Source: Mactra quadrangularis
Lineage: Eukaryota; Mollusca; Bivalvia; Venerida; Mactridae
NCBI GenBank assembly: GCA_025267735.1
Contig: CM046299.1
Location: forward strand, 19,490,232-19,554,231
Direction: 5' to 3'
Length of the DNA stretch: 64,000 nt
Shown here: positions 12,301-24,300 of the stretch, in pieces
How positions within the stretch are numbered: the first letter of the stretch is position 1
Layout: each line of letters opens with the position of its first letter
Made by a program: the position numbers and the translations under genes
The notes under the pieces: model-generated
Database searches by the model: none
What the model saw: only the letters and a program-made list of their open reading frames with translations
What the model was told of the DNA's origin: nothing

Positions 12301-15300
12301 ACATAATACATCAGAGTATATCTGACGTTCAAGTAAAAAAACTAACAGATAGTAGCAGAACAATATTATGATGTAACATAAATATGAATGTATGGTGCAT
12401 GCATACAATACTATAAGCATTAGGTATCCAAGCAATTATATACTATAACAAAACTTTCAATAATAGAACTTTAAATCTACAATAATGAATAATATGCAAG
12501 ATATAGAATTAAAATCATTTCTAAAAATTGACATACAATAAAGTAAAATTTCTTTGAATTGAGGTACAATAAAGTATATTTTCTAGGAAATGATGTTCAA
12601 TAAAATGCATTTCTAGGAATTGATGTACAATAAACTACATTTTCTAGTAATTAATGTATGATAAAGTAAATTTTCTGGGAATTAATGTACAATTAGGGAC
12701 TTTAGTCAGTTATCTTTCCCTGATAAAATCTGAAGCAATCCAATTAGTAAGTAGGTCCTTACAGTTGGAATCTTCTGATTTTATCATTGAATTCTTATGT
12801 AAGGGTAATAAAATATTTCATCTAATATCTTTCTTGTTAATTAAGATATTAATAGAAGTGATGTAATTTAGATATTTCTTTAACTTAAAAATAATTAGCT
12901 TGAATTTCAAACAAATTAAATGATATACAAAAAAATTATTTAAGATTAAATTTGGCAAATTAACATTGAAAAGTGAGGGTAATCCGAGTAATCCAACTAA
13001 TTAGACCTACCTATTTTGAAGAGCATACGCGGAGAAATAACTGACTAAAGTCTCTTATTAATAACTTTTTTTAAGATTTGATGTACAATTAAGTATATTT
13101 TCTAGGAATTGTTAAAAAATAAAGTGCATTTTCTTTGAATTAATTTACAATAAAGTACATTTTCTAGGAACTGATGTACAATAAAGAACTTTTTCTATGA
13201 ACTGACAAATAATAAAGTACAATTTTGATTTGCAGCAAATGTGCATTCAACTGGGCAAACCAAGTGGTTATTGAGACAAATATTCTTAGGGGCATAATAG
13301 TCACACACCTTAAGCTACAGTCCCATAAACATAAAAATAGCCGTGAGGGTACCGTACGGGCGCCGTGCCATCAAGCTCCGCAAGGACCCGTACGAACTCT
13401 TGCGTACCCGTACGTACTGTTACGTTTTTACCAGGGTCTGTGAAATGAGCCCAGGATACACGTATCAGTTTCAAAGTCAAATCGTGAACACAATTGTGAC
13501 CGAGTATGAATTAAACTTGCAAATCTTCCAGCTACGGCTTCGTACGGGTGTGTTGTTTTGTGCCAAGTATGTACCGTCACCTTAGCACGCAAGGCTTCCC
13601 ACGACCTACGGCTGTCTGCACGTACAGGTCCGCAACAAGCCACGATTTTATGAGACTGAGGCATAATATATCATCAGATTAATATTATATTCTCATTTTT
13701 CACTTTCTATTAAAATAATAATTTAAATGGGACCTGAAAATTCCTAAAATTTGAAGTATCCAAGATTGAAAAATTTATATTAAAACTGAAGACAAATGTA
13801 TTACTAACAAGAATCTAGCCACAAGACATAGCAACACAAATTTAAGAAAAGCTACAAACTAAAGAAAGCTACAACATTGTACGATAAGTAAGTTTCTGTA
13901 ACTAATGTCAATGACAAGGCAAAAATAATTAGTCCTGTGATAATAAATACATTTGGTTAGAAATTCAAATCTACAAAATTTAATTTTCATAGGTGAAAGT
14001 TAAAAAAAATGAAATTCTTGATATCAAAAGCTTTGACAAAGGGAAAAATCCTTTCCTTTTTCCCCAAGTCCTGAGCTTCAAGATCAGACCTGAAAACTTT
14101 CACCCATGTTTACATTAAGAAAAATAGTGACAAAACATATTCCACCATAGCCAAGGTGCTAGCACCACACTTGTAAAAAGATTTCATAAATACTAAACTA
14201 AAGACATTAGAAAATAAGGGTGTAAGGTGATAACTAAGGACTTTTTTACTAAGTGCGTGGGAGAGAAAAAACAAACTACAATAAAAAGGTGACCACACAC
14301 AGCTTGATAATTATCATGCCACACACTTAATTAGTCAGCTAACTAATTCTAAGTTTATAAAAGCACTGAAGAAAAGACAGTAATGTTTTATCAGCCCACC
14401 ATGTCCACATGTAAGTTTGGTTTGAAATGTTAAATTATTCAAGTATGGGAATCACTTGGAAATAGAATTGTAGCAACATTTTATCCACAAGTAACATATT
14501 TGTCTATTATTCTATCGATAGAATTTTTGTCTGAAATAGCACATTTGTCTAAAAATAGATTTGTTGCCTAAAAATAGCACATTTGCCTATAAATAGATCT
14601 GTTGTCTAAAGATAGCACATTTGACTATAAATAGATTTGTTGTCTAAAAATAGCACATTTGCCTATAAATAGATCTGTTGTCTAAAGATAGCACATTTGA
14701 CTATAAATAGATTTGTTGTCTAAAAATAGCACATTTGCCTATATATATATACTTTCAATAGTAGTTTTTACCTTAATTTTGCAACAATTACAAACAAAAA
14801 GAAGAAAAAAAAATGGTTCAAAATAGATAAAGACAAGCATTCCTTATAAGAATAGCTTAGACAATATAAAATTGGAAAGTTTATTAAGAAATAGGCAATA
14901 AATTATAACAGGTAGACTAAATTGTAAAACCAGGTGTGCCATATTTATACTGAATAAAACTTAAAATACTAATCACTGGAGGAAATGCCACACATAAGTA
15001 TAATATTATAAATTAAAGGGGTAGGGACATTGGGACAAGGGTGAACTAAAAAAACATTATCAAACAAAAACATGCATAGGTAATACAAGGCCACACTCTC
15101 AGTTACAGAGATGCTTTTCATCTAGTCTCACCTCCTTGCATGTTTGATGTATACCCAGGATGTACATTATCGGTTCTATTTACCGCATGCACTCCTGGGG
15201 GTGGGGTACTGTATGTCGTCTCCATACGCTCAGCTTTGGTATTTAGGTTGGGCACTTCGTAACGAAGTTCTGCATATGATACACCTAGCAGTGCAAATAC

Positions 15301-18300
15301 AAGGAATAATAGTAGAGTAAAACACTAGATAATAAGAGTAGCAATCAGTGAACAATCATAGATTTTTTATACAACAGTGTGATAAAACTATACATGTGTA
15401 TCAGGGTTCATACAGGCATACCTGTATAATTAACCAATAAACTTTTCAAATCTGTATCATGTGTATGAACCCTGATATATTGTATGTTTATAAATAAAAA
15501 TGATGAGTGAAAAGTCAAAAAATAAAAATGAAAGGAATTGGGAAGCATAAACTAAGAAAACAAACTACACCACTTAAAATTTTTTCTCTTAACATTTTTA
15601 CACCATTTATTGACAAAATTTTATTCAGTAATTTATGGCGACTAACACATTCAACCAGCTTCCCTTAGCCCATTTCTTTTATCAGTACTCGCTAACCCTT
15701 CAAAAAGGAGCTGACAACTTCTATATGGAGGAAAATCAAAATTATAGTTGAAATTTCATGACAGGGTATAACCATCCATGACTAAAACTCTAGTCCAGAC
15801 AAATAAACTTGAAGTTGTGTGAGCTAACTTCTTCATCCCATCCACAGCTCTTGTCATTTGATACCATGTCCTTATTTTTAAATCATGGAACAGAAGCATG
15901 CTAGTCTGAGGATAGAATCTAGCAAGAACTCAAAGTCATACAAACTCAAAATCACACAGGCAAAACTGATTCAAGATCACTAGTTAAGACAGGAGAACAA
16001 TTTTTTAAAGCATAGCAATTTGAGATAGTCTTGACAGTTCAAAATAAGTGAGCAATGTGAAAGCCATATTGCTTATTTGTGTTTCAGTGGTCAAAAAAGA
16101 TATCAATAAAGGATTAACTTATCAGTATAAAATACTTTCACAATATAACAGAGTCAAAATTAATTTTAAGAACTCACTGAGTTTCATCACTAATTGTTCC
16201 CATTTAATAGAAACAATGACATGTATCTTGATGCTATTTATAGTAACAATGACATGTATCTTAATGCTATTTATAGTAACAAAGACATGTATCTTGATAC
16301 TATTTACAGTAACAAAGACATGTTTCTTGATGCTATTTATAGTAACAAAGACATGTACCTTGATGCTGTTTATAGTAACAAAGACATGTATCTTGATGCT
16401 ATTTATAGTAACAAAGACATGTATCTTGATGCTGTTTATAGTAACAATGACATGTATCTTGATACTTTTTAAAGTACCAATGACATGTATCTTGATGCTA
16501 TTTATAGTAACAAAGACATGTATCTTGATGCTTTTTATAGTAACAATGACATGTATCTTGATGCTATTTATAGTAACAAAGACATGTATCTTGATGCTAT
16601 TTATAGTAACAAAGACATGTATCTTGATGCTGTTTATAGTACCAATGACATGTACATTGATGCTATTATAGTAACAAAGACATGTATCTTAATGCTTTTT
16701 ATAGTAACAATGACATGTATCTTGATGCTATTTATAGTAACAAAGACTTGTATCTTGGTACTATTTATAGTAACAATGACATGTATCTTGGTAGCAATGG
16801 CATGTATCTTGATGTTATTTATAGTAACAATGACATGTATCTTGATGCTATTTATAGTAACAAAGATATGTATCTTGATACTGTTTAAAGGAACAATGAC
16901 ATGTATCTTGAGTATAATAATAACTAATATTCTAAAAAAGAATATCAAATTGCCAATATCACACCAAACATGCATTTAAACAAAACCTAAATCCATAGCA
17001 GGAAATTATTTACAAGTACCTAACATTATGATGTTTTATAATACTACTTATTGTGGGTTTTTAAATTTATAAAACAATAGAAAGATGATGAGTCAATGCA
17101 AAGGAATGATCATTTGCAGTTATATACTTGAAACATGGTTAAACAAACCATTGTCTTCTAATTATGCAATCAAAAAAAAAGATGCAATCTTTAAGATGTC
17201 AGAAACAGTATTTAAGTGAAAAGCTGTACTTGAAGTATTGAAATTCAAATGACTAATATATTAAAACTGATACATAGTGTCTGTTGAGAACATTTAAGCT
17301 GACATTCACTTAGCAATGACCAGAACTATTAGGTTTTTTTTCTTGAATACTGTGTCAGCACATAAAACATCTATATGGCCACCAGAGATTTTAATCTAAA
17401 TCTTAATACATCATTTGATACATAAATAGCAATATAAACTGCTATATGGACCAGTTCATTAAAGAGCTTCATAAACAGACTGCAGCAAAAATTCAAGTTC
17501 ATTGGATTCAAAATTCAGCATTCCAACTCACTGAACCATTAACAAGGCTTTAATTATAATGACTTTATGTGAAATATGATGTCCAATGTATGAGACAATA
17601 TGTACAGGTAACTGGTTAATGTCATATTTTATGGTATACTCTCAATCAAATATCCCAGGAGCATTTTTCATGTTTTCATAAAAGAACAAAAACGGTGAAA
17701 TTACTACATTAAGTTACATGACTTAGGAATTTTAATATCTAATGGAAATACTGAATGTGTCTGTAAATATCATTTTGAATGCCATAAACATTTGTAAATG
17801 TTAAGCACAATATAGGTTGTTAGTTGAAAATACTTGTTGTGAAGCTCATTTTCTAAGACCTATATGAAATTTGAAATCATTCAGTTAAGTCTTTAATTTT
17901 TCCGAATATTGGGGGTTGCCTTTATATCAGAAGAGATATTAAATAGAAGGTGTATGGTAACAGTTAACATCAGTTGTCAAGTATTATGTACTCTATACAT
18001 ACCAGTATCAGACTGTTTTTCTACAGCTATTTTCTGTTGATGACCTGATGAAGTTATAACATCAACATCTTGTGATTTATCAGTAAATGCTGGCGTAGGC
18101 GGCAACTGGCGTCTACAAGTAAAACAACACAACAAATAGAAATAATAATAATAGAAACCTCAAGTTTAACCATACAATTGGTTTAAGATTCAATGAATCT
18201 TAATAATTTGCCCACAGAGGTGGTTAGAAAGTCTTTCTCAAATAAAAAGTCACGGTTAACAAATGGGCTCATAATCAGCAATCATCTATCAGTGACAGGT

Positions 18301-21300
18301 TTCAGTGAATTGCAATCTCCGTAAACAGAGATTCTGTTCTACTCGCGTTGTCGTACTGGATCTCTACTTAGTCAATGCAAGGTCACGTCAAGATGAACTT
18401 TGTGTCGACCAATCATTGTGTAGCTTTCATCTAGACGAAAACACTATTAATCACATTTTTATTTCTATTTTTAGACCAAGGTTTGCATGCAAATTTAACA
18501 GCGGTACTATTCACAGTCTGCGATTGGGTGGCTCATTTCAAATTGCGTGACGTAGACGATGAAAACAAGTTACGTATCATAACAATTTCGTCATGAATAT
18601 TATGATGAGAAAAGGTCACCTGAACGTGACCTTCGTTTGGAAAAGGCCAGATCTAAATTAGCAAGTATGCGAGCGGTAAAATTTTAAATCTGGTTATAAT
18701 CAGATTGAGTGAATTGAAGCCATCAATTCCAATCACTTAATCACGAAGGAAGTCTTTGAAACTAATACTCGCATTGGACATTTGGTCCAGCCAATTGACC
18801 AAATGAACATTTACTGGACCTAATCATACTTAATTAAAATCTGTTGTCCATGTTAATTATTTAGTGGACTGTCACACCACTCACATTCTACGTCACTAAA
18901 CAGACACCAATTAAAGTGGACTCGGTCAATGGCCCACCAACTAAATTCAAGGACCGCAAAGGTGAGTTAAAATTTACCTTGGAAGTTTAGGTGAACTAGA
19001 AGGCGATACATTAGGGGAAGGATTTGGTGATATTCTTCTTGGAGGAACAGGTGGAGGAAGATCATGACGATGCATGTTTGGTGAATCAAAGGGAGAATAC
19101 TTTGTACTGTCTGGTTCCTCTGTTTCTTCGTGGTCAGTATTTACAGGGGGATTATTAGAGGTACCAATACCAGCAGAACTACAGTCCAATCTACTAGATG
19201 TAAGGCGAGGATCAAATGGATCAACAACTACAGATTCTGTACCCTTGATTTCACAGCGACAGAATGGGCAACCTTGACCTTCTGAATCCTACAATATACA
19301 AAACCAGGAAGTAAAATCAATATTGCACAATCTATACACATTTTATACCAATTATCAATATTTACATTAAACTCTATGCAAACAAATGAAGTTTGTCTAT
19401 AAATTAAAGACTCTCAAAGCTGAAGTGTACCAAGGGCCCATATTATCAACGGTCTAACAACCAAAAATAGTTGTAAATCCTTCTATATTGTATTGCTAAA
19501 TTATCTTAAGTTTTTTGATAATAGGCTGCCTAGTAGTAAATCAATACTATACATGTGTATAATCTCCAGGCTAACTTTTAAAAAATTAGTGTTTTTACAA
19601 CTTCATTTTTATAAAAAAGGTCTTTCAGGATTTTATTTTCAGATAAAAAAGGAGCAACAAGCTGTCTTTCTGTCCCAAAATTAAGTTCTGTAGTTGATGT
19701 CAACCATCAAAGTTCCAGTTTATGGCCTGGTAAATACAGACACACTCTGAAACAATAAATTATGCTTCTACAGAGGCATTTTCTGAACACTTTTCCAAAA
19801 AACACATAATCGATAACAATAAAATTGATATTGTCAAAAACTCGTCAAATGCACAACATTTTGAAACAAAAAAAATATTATTTTAAGTTGGATAATTTTG
19901 AGATACGACTTTTTGATAAAATAGTTTTTTCCTTCTCCTGAAAACTTTGAAAAATTAAGATACGAGGTTTAGGCAGCCGACCGACGAACTGTTTAATCAA
20001 GATATTAAAGGCTTGCTAGAAGCTTTACGGTAAACTTAGGCCATGCCATATCGGAATTTTGTTAAGCGTCCACGTGCGAGTAGGTTTTAGAGTTCTCGAT
20101 CAAAATAAAAAACAAAATTGTAGGTAAATCTTTGTTAAAGAATTTTGATGTTTCGGGATTCGATACGACAATTAATTTCAGGGAAAATTATGTTCATCGT
20201 AAGCAATTTATCACAACCGCATCATTAATACAACATATATTTTACGTAAACAACACTAGTCATTTTATATTTATTCAGACCATTATTTCATATTACATGT
20301 ATTAGGATGTTATTCCATCGAAAAAATGATATTTGTTTTTTGTCATAAAAATATTTGTGTTTTCGGTTTGTGTGTTCTTGTGAATAGGTACCTAGGTTTG
20401 TCAAATTTGAGTTGACACAAAATTCCATTTTGGCATGGCCTTATATAACATTTAAGTAGTTTATAAGATGTATAAGAGTATGTTTACATGGCATAAATCT
20501 AAATGAGGAAAATTATGTATTCATAATTTCATGTACTTGTATTACATAATCAATCTGTATTACATGTACAAGAAATGACATGTTTATCTACAAAGATAAT
20601 AAACTTAAGCATTAGAATAAGAGCTGATATCATGCTATCAAATATGTATGATTAAATAAATTTCTTCGTTTCTATGTAGAGATTTTCAACAAGAAAAAAT
20701 AAAATCAATTATTAGACAACCAGAAGGGTCCTAATAGTGATTCCTAAATAGTTTCAATAGATTAGAGTTTATAGCACTGTATATATGATATGTATGAAAA
20801 ATTTGTGATAATATACATTGGCACAATAAGCTAATTTGTCAAGGTTGTCCCACTTACAAGCAGGGGATTAAGAGATCAAGCCCAGCATATAAAGGGGCCA
20901 TTCGAAAGTCTAAAGACTTATTTTAATAAAATAAATTTCAATATTTTATTGTTATGGTTCTACATTATTATGGTTAGATCTTTAATAGGGCTGCGTATGA
21001 ATTTTTTTATTTCATTGGAAAATGTTTCCTTTCGCGAAATGAAAGTAGCGAAGCATAAGTTTTTCCATCGTTCATTCAATCTAAGCTTTAGTTACAAGAA
21101 TTTTAACTGAATGGGGCTCGTTCGATAGTTTGTACAACATATATCACAGTCCTAAATGACCGTTTAGACTTGAAGAAGCTAGATTCTATCAGTCGCTGCA
21201 TGTATGATTTGCAATGTTTCTGTTAAATACAGAGAATGTATAACATACCTAAAGCCCACAATATATCGTGGTACGTATTGCCATACGGTGCTAGTGTATT

Positions 21301-24300
21301 GCAATGTATCGCGAAACGCATCTGGCGTATCGTGACAGCCCTAATCTTTAATAACATGTTTTCCGTGTACTTTATTTTAATTCCTTACATAACAACACTT
21401 AATAATACATTAATTTTGAAGCTACATGTCAGTTAACTGTTTCAATCCACATTCCAAACATAAGAAGGAAAAAACTTTTTATATAAATAAGTTCCCCTAC
21501 TTCCACAACATGGTATCATTTTCCTTATTAATGGCCAAGAGTTTGCATTTTTTCTCCAGCGCAGTGATATACTTCAAGAAATACTGAAGCTATTATGTTA
21601 CAATATTTATAGTAAAAAGTATGTCATTTTCATTGTTACAGGCATAGTATGTACTTAAAATGTAACAAAAATTTTGACACTGGATACTTATAGACAGTAC
21701 AAAAAAATTGTTCATAAACAGTCATACTGACAGTATAAAGATCTCTCTCCCATTAAAAATATTTCAATTCATAAAACTGCTAGTAATGCATTTACTTAAA
21801 GAAGTGCAAAATGAAGTTACAAGGACAAAAACTAAATGTATGAACATTTATCAATCATTTATTAAGATGTCAACATGATGTATCAAATTAAAGAAAAATA
21901 AAACATTCACAGATTTTTGTCACGAACAATAGTACAATCTATTATTATTAATAACTTAACATGTACTACTTTCTACATTATATTTAACAATACAAAATTG
22001 ATAGCTTGTTTTTCTAAATTATGGCTGTCTAAAATTCAAAACTATGTTTCTTTATTTATTGGAGTTAACACCGGTTGAACACAATTTTAGGTCATTTTAT
22101 GGCGTCCAGCGCACCTAACCTAGCTTTCCTGGACCATTGTCTATAACCAGTACTCACCTACCCTTCCACAAGGCCGAAAACTTCTCCATATTATCTAATC
22201 AATGGAGGAAAATCAACATTATTCAAAACTATGAAATTGGTTGTAGTATGGAATTAAGTGATGGGTATTTTATTCATTCTCATGGACATTGGTCTATTAT
22301 GTACAATGCTTGGGACAATATGAGAAATCGGAACTATTCAAAATATCACAAAAAATCAAGAACCATTACTCCAGTCTTTTATGATTAATGATCTGTATTT
22401 CTAGCATTCTGTATCCAAAATATTGACTTTAACTGGAGGAATCCACAATTTTAAGGAGTCTTCGAGTAACTGACAAGGGATTTTTTGGGGATCCCACATA
22501 AAAAAAGTTTGTGTCAAACCAAAGTCTATTCTGAACAATAATGTAATAATATACAAACCTGCCACTGTGTTAGACAAGGTGTACATAATAAATGACCACA
22601 AGGTTCTATTTTAATATCTTTATCATTTTCAGCACATATTTTACATAATTGGAAGGTAGAACCCATCTCACAGTATAACTCATACTGTTCTTGCGTCACT
22701 TTGATATGATCTTCCTGCGAGTCTTGTACTAAATAACTCAAGTCTGGATTCAATGAACGCCCATCAGGATAAAGGAAGCTGTAAATATAAAGAGGTTAAA
22801 TAAAAAGTTAAAGTAAAAATGGGGTTTTAAGAGTGCTTCTAAGTTTAAAATACAAGTTAGACGACTTTATTATTCTTGGACGATAATCATTGAAATCACC
22901 TTAAGGCAGGTGACCCCTCACAGTACCCATTTACACCTGAGCTGAGTGAAACAACTGTAAGTAAATTTCTTGCTCAATGAAATTAGCAGTGCCCCTAGAA
23001 CTAGTAGGGGTCAAACCTTGGACTACTCAATCTCTATGTGGGCTTCCTATCATTGGACCACTGCCCCTATAAATGATTTTAAACTAAATTTTTGGATTGA
23101 TGTAATAATCTTTTTATTGGGTTAAACACTGCATCAATACAAACAAGTAAATCTGTGAGCTAATGCTCACTAGTGATACCCCCGCAAAAATCTAAAATTA
23201 TGCGACAAACAGGAAGTAGATGAGCAAGGAGCATGAAATCGCTTTACACCACATGGGACTATGGGATGAAGCAATATGCAAAGTATTAGGCTGCTGCATG
23301 TTATAGTTGCTGAGAAAACTGCGACGGAAATTTTGTAACGGACGGACGAGGGTAAAACAGTATACCCCCCTCTTCTTCGAAGCGGGGGTATAATTATGTG
23401 TATGTATATGGTCATTGTATGACAGCTAGCTCACCTAACATAGCTTTCATAGACCTTTGTCAACAACCAGTACTCACCTACCCTCCCCTGGATCAACAAA
23501 TCCAAAGTCCAGCATTATAACCCCAGAAACATTGCTGAGATAGATCTAAAATGATGATGATGTTTTTCCTTAGCTGGCAAAGATGAACATGCTTCAATGG
23601 ATTGTTGGATTTTAACAGTCCATCCATAGCTAACAGAACAATTCTATTTATGAAGAGTTAACCATATGTCTTACATGGATGAGTCCAAATAGCTATAGAA
23701 TATCTAACTATTTGCTTTCTCTTGGCTTCAGTAACTACAAAGTACTTTTGTGTTAAACACTTACCATGCTGGAGCCAAATATGACTGCCTATGCCACCAG
23801 CAAAGAGCCTGGTCAGTCCATACAACTTGAGCCAGATGACCAGGCTTTTTGTTGTTGGCTGCTCACTGTCTAACTTTAATCATGAAATTTCTAAAAATGA
23901 CAATGGATAGGTCTAAAATTAAAGACAGGCTAGTCCATTGTGAAAACTCAGCATTGAAAGGGTTGAAGAAATTACCCTAGATTGCCTGAATCCATGACCA
24001 GCAACAAAATAATGAACTACAACCGAGCTTTAATCTCCCTCTTTGCTTTATGGCTGTGAGATGAGTTTATATTTTTTACTGCTGCTGTTCCAGATGTTTG
24101 CATACATCTTTTTATATATAAAAGACTAAAAACAAGACAATGTATACTTACAAGCCTTCTCTTTGTCCATCAAGTAGTGCTTGACATAATGATTTATTTT
24201 GAGGGATTGTCTGTAATATTTGACCATCAGCTGTTACATAACCTATTGCCCACTGACCTAGTCTTGTACAACTTAATCTAAATACATAGCTGAAATAAAT

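Larger units (their letters stand above)
10825..15131 (-). other. CBL intron 8
   Basis: About 4.3 kb. Holds a degenerate 31-bp minisatellite in two blocks, the CGTACGG element copy 2, and a 38-bp tandem repeat. At 11305-11375 it carries a short dispersed repeat (AAATTATCAACTAGCC and CTTTGGGCTAGTGG) that recurs elsewhere in the window. No other gene is seen. Confidence 0.75.
15285..18002 (-). other. CBL intron 7
   Basis: About 2.7 kb. Holds a decayed SINE A copy (15645-15775) and the 33-bp minisatellite; the rest is AT-rich with nothing recognised. Confidence 0.75.
19289..22558 (-). other. CBL intron 5
   Basis: About 3.3 kb. Holds a Harbinger-like element (20039-20440), hAT-like copy 2 and a SINE A fragment (22062-22230). 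The remainder is AT-rich with nothing recognised. Confidence 0.75.
22779..24151 (-). other. CBL intron 4
   Basis: About 1.4 kb. Holds a SINE C copy, the ATACCCCC element copy 2 and a SINE A fragment (23405-23490) in a row; 23500-24150 shows nothing recognised. Confidence 0.75.

Noticed and set aside
16048..16979. Overlapping 92 to 207-codon ORFs with repeated residues on both strands
   Set aside because: They are products of a 33-bp tandem array inside CBL intron 7; no start context, splice sites or known domain supports a gene.
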